64,000 nucleotides of DNA from Rhodocyclus purpureus (GTDB taxonomy: Bacteria > Pseudomonadota > Gammaproteobacteria > Burkholderiales > Rhodocyclaceae), in assembly GCF_016653115.1 (NCBI RefSeq), contig NZ_NHRX01000015.1, forward strand, positions 20,666 through 84,665, in the 5' to 3' direction. Both the position numbers and the translations under genes were made by a program. Positions 1 to 7,930 of this stretch are shown here, piece by piece (position 1 is the first letter of the stretch; each line of letters opens with the position of its first letter). Below the pieces are notes generated by a model. It was not told the origin of the DNA. It did no database searches and worked only from the letters and a program-made list of their open reading frames with translations.

Positions 1-1161
1 AGCGCCGGACTTGGCGACGCGCGCCTCGATCGTCACCTTGTCCACTTCCGACAGCTTGCGCCCACCGGGCAGCGCCGCGGCGTCGTCGAGGCTGAACTTG
101 AGCGGCAACTCGGCAGCGCTGCCCTTCAGCGCGGCGAGCGGGCGGCGTTCGCCGTCCTCGGCGCGGGCAAAGACGAAGACCACGTCGTCGGGCTTGACGC
201 GGGCGGCGAGCGCCGGCGCCATGCTGACCTCGCCGCTGACGGAGCGGTTCGCTGCTGCGGGCTGCGCGGTATTTTGCGCGGTATTTTGCGCGGCCTCCTG
301 CGTCGGCTCATGCCCGGCGGCGGCCGCACGCGCGCGCGCGACCGCTCCGGCGACGGTGCGTCCTTCCTCGGAGTCAGGGTCCATCTGCTTGCCGAGGCGC
401 TCCCAGTAGTCGGCGGCGGCGGCAAACTTGCCCTGCTCGCTGGCAGCGGCACCGGCGAGCAGCAAGGCCTGCGGGTCGTCCGGGTCGATCGACAGTGCCT
501 TGGCGATCAGTTCCTGCGGCCGGCCCTGCAGGCTGCCGCCGGCGATCTGCGCCAGTGTCTCGGCGTAGTCGGTCAGCAGCTGCGTGTTCTCGTCGAGCAG
601 GCGGCCGCCGCGCGCGTAGGCGGCGGCGGCTTCGGTGAAGCGGCCGAGTGTCTTGTAGGTGCGCGCCAGCGTCACCCAGCCCTCGACGTCGTCGGGATTC
701 TGCTTGAGGCGTTCGGCGAGCTGGTCGATCAGCCCCTGCAGCTGCTGCTCGCCGGCGCGCGATGCCGATTGCGTCATCGTCGGGTCGAGCGCGCGCGGCT
801 CGCCGAGGATCGCGTAGCCGGCGGCGGCGGCGATCGGCAGCGCAAGCAGCAGGAACAGTGCCGAGTTGCGGCCGCTGGCGGTAGCGGCAGGCGCGGCTTC
901 GCCGGCCTCGGTTTCCTCGAGCAGGCGGCGCTGCAGCTCGTCCTTCGCCTGTGCGAAATCGGCGTCCGAGAGGGTGCCTTCCTTGCGCTCGTTGTCGAGT
1001 TCGGCGAGCTGGTCACGCAGGATCGCGAGGTTGGCGGCACGCCGCTCGGCGGCCTGCGCCGCGAGGTCGGCCGGGCGCGCGGCGCGGCGCAGCAGCGGCA
1101 GCGCCATGATCAGGACGGCGGCGCCGATCAGCAGCGCGGCGAAGATGAGGAATTGGGTCAT
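1..1161 (-). CDS. ccmI: Cytochrome c maturation protein CcmI (partial, C-terminus outside window)
   Basis: CcmI is the part of the System I heme lyase complex (CcmFHI) that chaperones apocytochrome c at the outer face of the inner membrane. I translated the minus strand from ATG at 1161 and found it open to the window edge (387 codons). It begins MTQFLIFAALLIGAAVL, one membrane helix, then an arginine- and glutamate-rich cytoplasmic loop with NERKEGTLSDADF. A second helix near residues 95-115 (ALFLLLALPIAAAAGYAIL) leads into TPR-like repeats containing NPDDVEGWVTLARTY and DPDDPQALLLAG, the typical CcmI/CycH layout. The stop lies left of base 1. Its start overlaps the ccmH stop as ATGA, so the two are translationally coupled. 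Confidence 0.9.
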   Translation of the reverse strand, partial: MTQFLIFAALLIGAAVLIMALPLLRRAARPADLAAQAAERRAANLAILRDQLAELDNERKEGTLSDADFAQAKDELQRRLLEETEAGEAAPAATASGRNSALFLLLALPIAAAAGYAILGEPRALDPTMTQSASRAGEQQLQGLIDQLAERLKQNPDDVEGWVTLARTYKTLGRFTEAAAAYARGGRLLDENTQLLTDYAETLAQIAGGSLQGRPQELIAKALSIDPDDPQALLLAGAAASEQGKFAAAADYWERLGKQMDPDSEEGRTVAGAVARARAAAAGHEPTQEAAQNTAQNTAQPAAANRSVSGEVSMAPALAARVKPDDVVFVFARAEDGERRPLAALKGSAAELPLKFSLDDAAALPGGRKLSEVDKVTIEARVAKSGA

Positions 1162-1685
1162 GGCTGCTTGCGCTCGGCGGTTCCGGAGTTGAGCAGGGCT
1201 TCGGCACGGCGCGCTTCGTCGGCCGAGAGCGGCGTCGTCGCGATCGCCGCGTTGCGCCGGCGCAGGTAGCGGAACAGCGCGAACAGGCCGATCAGCAGCA
1301 GCAGGCCGGGACCGGCCCAGAGCAGCAGCGTCGTGCTCTTCACCGGCGGCCGGTAGAGGACGAAGTCACCGTAGCGGCTGACCAGGAATTCCTTGATCTC
1401 GGCATCGCTCTTGCCGGCCTTGATCAGCGTGCGCACTTCGCGGCGCAGGTCGTTGGCCAGTTCGGCCTGCGAACCGGCCAGCGATTCGTTCTGGCAGACG
1501 AGGCAGCGCAGTTCCTCGGAGATCGCGATCAGGCGCTTCTCGACCGCTTCGTCCTCGGCGAGCGGCGCCGCCTCGCCGGCGAGCGCCGCAGGGATGGGCT
1601 GCAGCGTGGACGGCAGCGGCGCCAGCATGAGCAGCGGCAGCGCGAACACGAACGCGCGCAGGAGCGAGGCGAGGCGCGGCTTCAT
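1158..1685 (-). CDS. ccmH: Cytochrome c maturation protein CcmH (thiol-disulfide reductase)
   Basis: CcmH keeps the CXXCH cysteines of apocytochrome c reduced for heme ligation, acting in the periplasm anchored to the inner membrane. The 175-residue product has an N-terminal signal/anchor segment (residues 1-35). The family motif LRCLVCQN follows, with redox cysteines near C61 and C64. A second membrane helix lies around residues 120-142 (LLLWAGPGLLLLIGLFALF). It is longer than a minimal CcmL-type protein but has no TPR part, because that part is the separate ccmI here. The ATG at 1685 overlaps the ccmG stop by four bases, and its stop overlaps the ccmI start, so ccmG-ccmH-ccmI form a coupled block. 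Confidence 0.95.
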   Translation of the reverse strand: MKPRLASLLRAFVFALPLLMLAPLPSTLQPIPAALAGEAAPLAEDEAVEKRLIAISEELRCLVCQNESLAGSQAELANDLRREVRTLIKAGKSDAEIKEFLVSRYGDFVLYRPPVKSTTLLLWAGPGLLLLIGLFALFRYLRRRNAAIATTPLSADEARRAEALLNSGTAERKQP

Positions 1686-2266
1686 TTCGACAGCTCCGCG
1701 ACCAGCGGCAGGATCTTGCCGGAGAGCACGTCGGGGGTGATCGGCCCCGTGTGCTTCATGCGGATGATGCCGGCCTTGTCGATCACGTAGGTTTCGGGGA
1801 CGCCATAGACGCCGTAGTCGATGCCGACGCGGCCGTCGAGGTCGAGCGCGGTGAGCGCGTAGGGGTCGCCGCGCTGGGCAAGCCAGCGCGTGGCGCGCTC
1901 GCGCGCTTCACTTTCCTCGGTGGCGGCGTCGACGCGGCTCATGTCGACGGCGGCGTCGCCGCGCAGTTCCTTGTAGTTGAGGCCGACCAGCGGCACGCTC
2001 TGCGTCCGCGCGAAGTCGACGAGCACCGGGTGTTCCTGGCGGCAGGTGACGCACCACGACGCCCAGACGTTGAGCAGCCAGACCTTGCCGCGCATCTCTT
2101 CAGGCGAGAAGGTCTTCCCGGCGTCGCCGAGCTGCTTCAGCGTGAATGCCGGCGCCGGCTTGCCGACCAGAGGCGAGGGAACGTCACGCGGGTTGAGCGT
2201 CAGGCCGACGCCGAGCAGGACGACGAGGACGACGAAGCCGACGAGCGGCCAGGCGAAGCGATTCAT
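1682..2266 (-). CDS. ccmG: Thiol:disulfide interchange protein CcmG/DsbE
   Basis: This is a membrane-anchored periplasmic thioredoxin-fold protein that passes reducing power from CcdA/DsbD to CcmH and apocytochrome c. The 194-residue product has an N-terminal anchor (PLVGFVVLVVLLGVGL), then PAFTLKQL and the active site WASWCVTC with cysteines near 72 and 75. The cis-proline segment YGVYGVPETYVID is typical of DsbE/CcmG. The start at ATG 2266 is preceded on the minus strand by AGGAGAA at good spacing. The reading frame stays open far upstream inside ccmF, but that extension is a shadow of ccmF and not part of this protein. It lies 17 bases downstream of the ccmF stop. Confidence 0.95.
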   Translation of the reverse strand: MNRFAWPLVGFVVLVVLLGVGLTLNPRDVPSPLVGKPAPAFTLKQLGDAGKTFSPEEMRGKVWLLNVWASWCVTCRQEHPVLVDFARTQSVPLVGLNYKELRGDAAVDMSRVDAATEESEARERATRWLAQRGDPYALTALDLDGRVGIDYGVYGVPETYVIDKAGIIRMKHTGPITPDVLSGKILPLVAELSK

Positions 2267-2283
2267 TGCTGAGTTCTCCTGAT

Positions 2284-4275
2284 TCAGGCACCTGCGGCCA
2301 GCGCGTTGGCAGCGGGAGCTTTGGCACGCGCGCGCACGCGGTAGCGGCGGTCGAGCATGGCCAGCAGGCCGCCGAGCGCCATCAGTCCGCAGCCGCCCCA
2401 GATCCAGTCGACGAAGGGCTTGTAATAGACGCGCACCGCCCAGGCACCGGCGACGTTCTGGCGGTCGATCGGTTCGCCGAGCGAGACATAGACGTCGCGC
2501 AGGAAGCCACTGTCGATCGCCGCTTCGGTCATCGGCATCGACGACGACGCGTAGTTGCGCTTTTCCGGGTAGAGCGTGCGCAGCATGCGGCCGTCGCGCG
2601 ACAGCTCGACCTCGCCGGCGAGCGCCAGGTAGTTGGGGCCACGCCGCTGCTCGACACCCTTGAAGGTGAAGGTGTAGCCGGCAACGGTCACCGTGTCGCC
2701 GACTTCCATGCGCACGTCCTTTTCCTGTTCGTAGCCCTTGACCATGGTCACGCCGACGACGAAGACGGCGACGCCCAGATGCGCGAGCTGCATGCCGTAG
2801 AAGCTCTTCGGCTGGCGTGCGAGCGCGGCAACGAGCGAGCCGCCGGCACGCGTCGCCTGCGCGCGCTCGACGATGCCCTGCAGCGCGCCGAGCGCGATCC
2901 ACGCGGCCAGCGCCAGGCCGAAGGCGACCAGCGGCGACCAGGTGCCGTAGAGGAAGGGAATCGCGCAGCCGACGACGATGGCGACGAGGAGGGCGACGCG
3001 CAGGGTGCGCACGAGCTCGCCGAGCGAGGCGTTCTTCCAGCGCGCGAACGGGCCGACGCCCATCAGGAAGAGCAGCGGCGCCATGATCGGCGCGAATACG
3101 GTGTTGAAGTAGGGCGGGCCGACCGACAGCTTGCCGAGCCCGAGCGCGTCGACGGCGAGCGGGTAGAGCGTGCCGAGCAGCACCGACGAACAGGCGACGA
3201 CGAGCAGCACGTTGTTGGTGAGCAGCATCGACTCGCGCGAGACGAGTCCGAAGCGACCGCCGAGTCCGACCTTCGGCGCGCGCCAGGCGAACAGCGCGAG
3301 CGAAGTGCCGATCACGGCGACGAGGAAGGCGAGGATGAAGATGCCGCGTCCGGGGTCGGAGGCGAAGGCATGCACCGAGGTGAGCACGCCCGAGCGGACC
3401 AGGAAGGTGCCGAGCAGCGAGAGCGAGAAGGCCGAGATCGCCAGCAGCACGGTCCAGTTCTTGAAGCTGCCGCGCTTCTCGGTGACCGCCAGCGAGTGGA
3501 TCAGCGCGGTGCCGACCAGCCAGGGCATGAACGAGGCGTTCTCGACCGGATCCCAGAACCACCAGCCGCCCCAGCCGAGTTCGTAGTAGGCCCACCACGA
3601 GCCAAGCGCGATGCCGATGGTCAGGAAGACCCAGGCGGCCGTGGTCCACGGCCGCGACCAGCGCGCCCAGGCCGCGTCGAGCTGGCCCGAGAGCAGCGCA
3701 GCGACGGCGAAGGCGTAGGCGACCGAGAAGCCGACGTAGCCCATGTAGAGCATCGGCGGGTGGATGACGAGCCCCGGGTCCTGCAGCAGCGGGTTGAGGT
3801 CGCGCCCTTCCTCGGCACCCGGCAGCAGTCGCTCGAACGGGTTCGAGGTGACCAGCAGGAAGAGCAGGAAACCGGCGGCGACCAGCCCGAGCGTGCCGAG
3901 CACGCGCGCACGCATGCGGTCCTCGAGCCCGCGCGAGAGCAGCGCGACGGCGAGCATCCACAGGGCGAGCATCAGCGCCCACAGGAGCAGCGAGCCCTCG
4001 TGCCCGCCCCAGACGCCGGCGATGCGGTAGGCGAGCGGCAAGAGCGAGTTCGAGTGCTCGGCGACGTAGCGCACCGAGAAGTCGTTGTAGACGAAGGCCC
4101 AGGTGAGGCAGCCGTAGGCGAACAGCAGGGTCAGCGTGAAGGCGTAGGTTGCCGGCTGCGCCAGCGCGATCCACGCCTGCCGGTTGCGCTGCGCGCCGGC
4201 GAGCGCGAGCACGCCGAGCAGGAGCGCGATGCACAGCGACGAGATCAGCGCGAAGTGGCCGAGTTCAGGAATCAT
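2284..4275 (-). CDS. ccmF: Heme lyase subunit CcmF
   Basis: CcmF is the large integral membrane component of the System I cytochrome c heme lyase. It takes heme from holo-CcmE and joins it to apocytochrome c with CcmH and CcmI. The 663 residues match the usual length of about 650. Many hydrophobic helices are visible, and the tryptophan-rich WWD motif WGGWWFWDPVENASFMPWL sits near residues 235-255. Conserved GSLLLWAL and DPGLVIHPPMLYMGY segments precede it. It is followed at close spacing by ccmG, and 43 bases separate it from ccmE upstream. Confidence 0.97.
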   Translation of the reverse strand: MIPELGHFALISSLCIALLLGVLALAGAQRNRQAWIALAQPATYAFTLTLLFAYGCLTWAFVYNDFSVRYVAEHSNSLLPLAYRIAGVWGGHEGSLLLWALMLALWMLAVALLSRGLEDRMRARVLGTLGLVAAGFLLFLLVTSNPFERLLPGAEEGRDLNPLLQDPGLVIHPPMLYMGYVGFSVAYAFAVAALLSGQLDAAWARWSRPWTTAAWVFLTIGIALGSWWAYYELGWGGWWFWDPVENASFMPWLVGTALIHSLAVTEKRGSFKNWTVLLAISAFSLSLLGTFLVRSGVLTSVHAFASDPGRGIFILAFLVAVIGTSLALFAWRAPKVGLGGRFGLVSRESMLLTNNVLLVVACSSVLLGTLYPLAVDALGLGKLSVGPPYFNTVFAPIMAPLLFLMGVGPFARWKNASLGELVRTLRVALLVAIVVGCAIPFLYGTWSPLVAFGLALAAWIALGALQGIVERAQATRAGGSLVAALARQPKSFYGMQLAHLGVAVFVVGVTMVKGYEQEKDVRMEVGDTVTVAGYTFTFKGVEQRRGPNYLALAGEVELSRDGRMLRTLYPEKRNYASSSMPMTEAAIDSGFLRDVYVSLGEPIDRQNVAGAWAVRVYYKPFVDWIWGGCGLMALGGLLAMLDRRYRVRARAKAPAANALAAGA

Positions 4276-4318
4276 TGTCTGCGATCTGGGGAGGTTGTAC
4301 TTGATGCGCGGCCGACGG

Positions 4319-4783
4319 CTACTGCTTCAGGCTCTGCGCAGCCTGTTCGTTCACCGCGCGCCGGCTGGCTTCGTCGAGCGCGTGCGCGGCTTCCGGCGGC
4401 ATGTAGTTCTCGTCGTGCTTGGCGAGCACCTCGCTGGCGACGAAGACGCCGTCGGCACCGAGCTTGCCCTGCGCGACGACGCCCTTGCCTTCCTTGAACA
4501 GGTCGGGAAGGATTCCCTTGTAGTTCACGGTCATCTCGCGCGCGGTGTCGGTGACGACGAAGCGCACGGTGACGCCGTCGGCTTCGCGCGCGAGCGAGCC
4601 TTCCTTGACCATGCCGCCGACGCGGAAGACGCGATCCTTCGGCGCTTCGCCGCTCGCTACCTGCGTTGGAGTAATGGAGAATTCCAGATTGCTCCGCAGC
4701 GCGTTAAGTACGAGCACGGCGGCGATGCCGAGGACGGCGAGGCCGCCGACGATCAGGGCGATTCTTTGCTGACGGGGTTTCAT
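4319..4783 (-). CDS. ccmE: Periplasmic heme chaperone CcmE
   Basis: CcmE binds heme covalently through a histidine and carries it from CcmABCD to the CcmF lyase. The 154-residue protein has one N-terminal anchor ([23 protein letters not shown]), then the OB-fold domain with [11 protein letters not shown] and [11 protein letters not shown]. The heme-attachment motif [12 protein letters not shown] places the ligand histidine near residue 123. Its ATG at 4783 overlaps the ccmD stop region by four bases. Everything expected of the family is present. Confidence 0.96.
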   Translation of the reverse strand: MKPRQQRIALIVGGLAVLGIAAVLVLNALRSNLEFSITPTQVASGEAPKDRVFRVGGMVKEGSLAREADGVTVRFVVTDTAREMTVNYKGILPDLFKEGKGVVAQGKLGADGVFVASEVLAKHDENYMPPEAAHALDEASRRAVNEQAAQSLKQ

Positions 4784-4992
4784 GCTTGGCTCCTGCGGGC
4801 CTTGCGCTCGCCGCGGTCGGCGCGCTCGGCGTTGAACTGGCGCTGCAGTTGCGTCTTCAGCGCGCTGTTGCGGCGGGCGACGATGATCGGCTCGGCGAGC
4901 ATCAGCAGCGCCGTCGCTCCGACCGAGCCCCAGACGTAAAGTCCGTAGCCGCCCATCGCCAGAAAATCGGAAAAGCTGTTCCAGACCATCAT
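4780..4992 (-). CDS. ccmD: Heme exporter subunit CcmD
   Basis: CcmD is a small single-helix membrane protein that stabilises the CcmABC-CcmE complex and helps release holo-CcmE from it. The 70-residue product has the family signature [19 protein letters not shown] near its N-terminus as the membrane helix, followed by a basic cytoplasmic tail ending KARRSQA. Two consecutive methionines open the frame, so the start could be either one. Its position between ccmC and ccmE, overlapping the latter by four bases, is the standard order and supports the call for such a short gene. Confidence 0.9.
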   Translation of the reverse strand: MMVWNSFSDFLAMGGYGLYVWGSVGATALLMLAEPIIVARRNSALKTQLQRQFNAERADRGERKARRSQA

Positions 4993-5041
4993 TTCATTCC
5001 TTGCCTGCGGGTCGGCGTTGGCGCCCGCTTGAGCGCGACAA

Positions 5042-5785
5042 TCAGCGGGCCAGTTCCTGCCTGACCCATTCGGTGTTGCGTTCGCGTTCGAGGATGATGC
5101 CGCGCACGCGCATCAGCGCGACCGCGATCGCGTACATCCAGAACGCCAGCGCGCAGACCAGCATTCCCCACAGCATCGTCTGCGCCATCGACGGCGCCTT
5201 GGTCAGGCTGACCGAAGCGCCCTGGTGCAGCGTGTTCCACCACTTCACCGAGAAGTAGATGATCGGGATGTTCACGACGCCGACCAGCGCCAGGATCGCC
5301 CCCGCCTTGTCGGCGCGGCGCGGATCGTCGATCGCCGCCTGCAGCGCGATGAAGCCGACGTAGAGGAAGAACAGGATCAGCTCCGAAGTCAGCCGCGCGT
5401 CCCACACCCACCACGCGCCCCACATCGGCTTACCCCAGAAGGCGCCGGTCCACAGCGCGAGGAAGGTGAACATCGCGCCGGTCGGCGCCAGCGCGGTCGC
5501 CATCATCCCCGACAGGCGCGTCTTGTAGATCAGCCCGATCGCCGCCCAGAAGGCCATCACCAGGTAGATGAACATCGACATCCACGCCGCGGGGACGTGC
5601 AGGAAGATGATGCGGTAGCCCTCGCCCTGCTGCGCGTCGGTCGGCGCGACGAAGAAGCCGATGTAGAGGCCGACGACGCCGAAGATGGCGGCGAGCGCCC
5701 AGAACCAGGGGATCATCTTGCCCGCGAGCGGATAGAAGCTCTGCGGCGAAGCGTACTTGAACCAGTTGAGAAGACCGTTGCTCAT
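5042..5785 (-). CDS. ccmC: Heme transporter/handling subunit CcmC
   Basis: CcmC binds heme through its WWD domain and transfers it to CcmE. I place the start at ATG 5785 (MSNGLLNWFKYASPQSFYPLAG), giving 247 residues and the usual six membrane helices. The frame is open further upstream into ccmB, but that extension has no membrane character. A weak GGTAAGGA ribosome binding site precedes the chosen ATG. The WWD motif GAWWVWDARLTSELILF is clear, preceded by LHVPAAWMSMFIYL with the first heme-ligand histidine of the family. It is separated from ccmB by 55 bases. Confidence 0.95.
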   Translation of the reverse strand: MSNGLLNWFKYASPQSFYPLAGKMIPWFWALAAIFGVVGLYIGFFVAPTDAQQGEGYRIIFLHVPAAWMSMFIYLVMAFWAAIGLIYKTRLSGMMATALAPTGAMFTFLALWTGAFWGKPMWGAWWVWDARLTSELILFFLYVGFIALQAAIDDPRRADKAGAILALVGVVNIPIIYFSVKWWNTLHQGASVSLTKAPSMAQTMLWGMLVCALAFWMYAIAVALMRVRGIILERERNTEWVRQELAR

Positions 5786-5840
5786 CGAATCCTTACCTGA
5801 ATGTCCGGCGCCTGCCGCCGGTAAGCGCTCGTCCCTTGCC

Positions 5841-6509
5841 TCATTCGAGCGCGATGCGCAGCGCGGCGGCGGTCGCCCACGGCGCGAAGAACAGCCCGCC
5901 GAGCGACAGCGCCGCCAGGATCGAGAGGTTCGCTTCGGCGCCGAGACCCGAAATCGTCGCCTCGACCGCACCGGCGCCGAAGATCAATACCGGAATGTAC
6001 AACGGCAGCACCAGAAGTGACAGCAGGACGCCGCCGCCGCGCAGCCCGAGGGTCAGCGCCGCGCCGATGGCGCCGATCGCCGACAGTGCCGGCGTGCCGA
6101 TCGCCAGGCCGATCACCAGCGTCAGCACCGCGTCTGCCGGCAGGTCGAACTGCAGGCCGATCAGCGGTGCCAGCAGCGTCAGCGGTAGCCCCGAGGAAAG
6201 CCAGTGCGCGAGCGTCTTGCCGAACACCGCGACCGCCAGCGGCTGTGGGCAGAGCGCCATCTGTTCGAGTGTTCCGTCGCGGAAGTCGTCGGCGAAGAGG
6301 CGCGGCAGGGAGAGCATCGTCGCCAGCAGCGCCGCCACCCAGAGCACGCCGGAAGCAAGCCGGCGCAGCAGTTCGGCCTCGGGGCCGACGCCGAGCGGGA
6401 ACAGGCTGACGACGATGATGAAGAAGAACAGCGCCGAGACGATGTCCGCCTGCCGGCGCATGGCCAGGCGCAGGTCGCGGGCGACCACCGTTTTCAGGAG
6501 CGCGATCAT
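5841..6509 (-). CDS. ccmB: Heme exporter subunit CcmB
   Basis: CcmB is the ABC transporter membrane subunit that works with CcmA to release holo-CcmE from CcmC. The 222 residues show about six hydrophobic helices. They begin with RDLRLAMRRQADIVSALFFF and LFPLGVGP, and the conserved LFADDFRDGTLEQMALCP motif follows, all typical of the family. It follows ccmA with one base between stop and start codons, so translation is probably coupled. Confidence 0.95.
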   Translation of the reverse strand: MIALLKTVVARDLRLAMRRQADIVSALFFFIIVVSLFPLGVGPEAELLRRLASGVLWVAALLATMLSLPRLFADDFRDGTLEQMALCPQPLAVAVFGKTLAHWLSSGLPLTLLAPLIGLQFDLPADAVLTLVIGLAIGTPALSAIGAIGAALTLGLRGGGVLLSLLVLPLYIPVLIFGAGAVEATISGLGAEANLSILAALSLGGLFFAPWATAAALRIALE

Positions 6510-6510
6510 C

Positions 6511-7128
6511 TCAGTGGCCCAGCCGCAGTTCGCGGACCTTGCCGGCGGCGACGGCGACCGGCTGGTGCGTCGTCAGCACCGCGAGTCCGCCGCGTTGCAG
6601 GTGGGCACCGATGAAGCCGGCGACCATGTCCACCGCGGCGACGTCGAGCGCGACGTAGGGTTCGTCGAGGATCCACAGCGCGCGCTGCTCATGCACCAGG
6701 CGCGCCAGCGCGACGCGCCGCTTCTGCCCCTGCGACAGGTAGCGGCAGGCGAGGTCCTCGCGACCGGCAAGGCCGACCGTTTCCAGCGAGTCGAGCGCAG
6801 TGTCCTCGTCGAGCGTCTCGCCGGAGAGCCGCGCCGAGGTGAGCAGGTTCTCCAGCGGCGTCAGTTCTTCCTTGATCGCGTTGTGGTGGCCGAGGTAGCA
6901 CAGTTCGGCGCGGAACTCGCCGCCGAGCTTCTCGATCGGCTGCCCGCGCCAGCGGATTTCGCCGGCGGCCGGTGGCGTCAGCCCGCACAGCATGCGCAGG
7001 AGGCTGGTCTTGCCGGCGCCGTTGGCGCCCTGCAGCGACAGCAGTTCGCCGGCGTCGAGCCGGAAACCGACGCCGGCAAACAGGCGGCGCTCGCCGCGCA
7101 CGCATTCCAGGTTCGACGCTTCGAGCAT
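6511..7128 (-). CDS. ccmA: Cytochrome c maturation ABC ATPase CcmA
   Basis: CcmA is the ATPase that drives release of heme-loaded CcmE from the CcmCDE complex. The 205-residue protein has Walker A GANGAGKTS (about residues 34-42), the signature YLSQGQKRRVALARL, and Walker B ALWILDEPYVALD followed by the TTHQP switch histidine. The length matches short CcmA proteins. It is the first gene of the ccm operon on the minus strand. I see no strong Shine-Dalgarno sequence before ATG 7128. A candidate promoter lies about 45 bases upstream. Confidence 0.95.
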   Translation of the reverse strand: MLEASNLECVRGERRLFAGVGFRLDAGELLSLQGANGAGKTSLLRMLCGLTPPAAGEIRWRGQPIEKLGGEFRAELCYLGHHNAIKEELTPLENLLTSARLSGETLDEDTALDSLETVGLAGREDLACRYLSQGQKRRVALARLVHEQRALWILDEPYVALDVAAVDMVAGFIGAHLQRGGLAVLTTHQPVAVAAGKVRELRLGH

Positions 7129-7173
7129 GCGGCAGGGTCCGGGGGGAATGACGGGGTTTGTCGGAAAGGCGGA

Positions 7174-7201
7174 AGTTTAGCCGGGGATTCACCAGACGCA
7201 A
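7174..7201 (-). promoter_or_regulatory. Candidate sigma70 promoter of the ccm operon
   Basis: On the minus strand TTGCGT (plus 7196-7201) and TAAACT (plus 7174-7179) are separated by 16 bases. Transcription would start about 40 bases before the ccmA ATG. The spot lies between the end of bluB and ccmA, where a new transcription unit is expected. This is a motif match by eye only. Confidence 0.45.
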
Positions 7202-7234
7202 AATTGGCGTTGCGCCCGTGCCGCCTTGCCGCCG

Positions 7235-7930
7235 TCAGTACGCGGTCGGCGTCGGCGCAGCTTCGTCCGGCCAGGCGTCGTCGAAGAGCAGCGCGGACAG
7301 CGGCAGACGCTGGCCCCAGCCGGCGTCCTCGAACATCGGCCGCGGGTAGAACTCGCGCACGCGGCCGATGCAGAGCACGGCGAGCGCCCGTGCGCCTGCC
7401 GGCAGTCCGAGCAGCGCGGCGAGCGCGTCGGGGTCGTAGAACGACACCCAGCCCAGCCCGATGCCTTCGGCGCGCGCCGCCAGCCACATGTTCTGGATCG
7501 CGCAGCCGAGCGAGGCGACGTCCATCTCGGGCAGCGTGCGGCGGCCGACGATGTGCGCCTCGCGACCGGGCATCAGGCAGGTGACCAGCACTTCGGCGCA
7601 GTCGAGGATGCCCTCGATCTTGACCTCCAGGAACTCCTCCTGGCGCGAGGGCAGGGCCGCCGCGGTGCGCAGGCGTTCGGCCTCGACCAGCGCGTGGATG
7701 CGCGCTCGCAGTTCACGATCGCGGATGCGGATGAAGCGCCACGGCTGCATGAAGCCGACCGAAGGGGCGAGCTGTGCGGCCTCGACCAGACGCTCGATCG
7801 TCCCTTCGGGCAGGGCGTCGGGGACGAAATGGCGCATGTCGCGGCGTTCGCGCAGGGCGCGCCAGAGCGCGGCGATCTCGGCGTCGCTGTAGCGATGCGT
7901 GCAGGGGGGAACTGTGCTGGCTTCGGTCAT
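7235..7930 (-). CDS. bluB: 5,6-dimethylbenzimidazole synthase BluB
   Basis: BluB breaks down reduced FMN with oxygen to make 5,6-dimethylbenzimidazole, the lower ligand of cobalamin. I place the start at ATG 7930 (MTEASTVPPCTHRYSDAEIAALW), giving 231 residues. Nitroreductase-fold features are ERRDMRHFVPDALP, the LAPSVGFMQPWRFI segment characteristic of BluB, and GIGLGWVSFYDPDALAALLGLP near the C-terminus. It is the last gene of the B12 operon, and its ATG overlaps the cobyrinate synthase stop (ATGA). Together with that gene it implies at least partial corrinoid synthesis or remodelling ability. Confidence 0.93.
   Translation of the reverse strand: MTEASTVPPCTHRYSDAEIAALWRALRERRDMRHFVPDALPEGTIERLVEAAQLAPSVGFMQPWRFIRIRDRELRARIHALVEAERLRTAAALPSRQEEFLEVKIEGILDCAEVLVTCLMPGREAHIVGRRTLPEMDVASLGCAIQNMWLAARAEGIGLGWVSFYDPDALAALLGLPAGARALAVLCIGRVREFYPRPMFEDAGWGQRLPLSALLFDDAWPDEAAPTPTAY

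Noticed and set aside
2266..4497. A 743-codon open frame on the plus strand opposite ccmF
   Set aside because: Its product is a low-complexity Arg/Glu/Asp/His-rich string typical of the antisense frame of high-GC genes, and ccmF on the other strand has full motif support.
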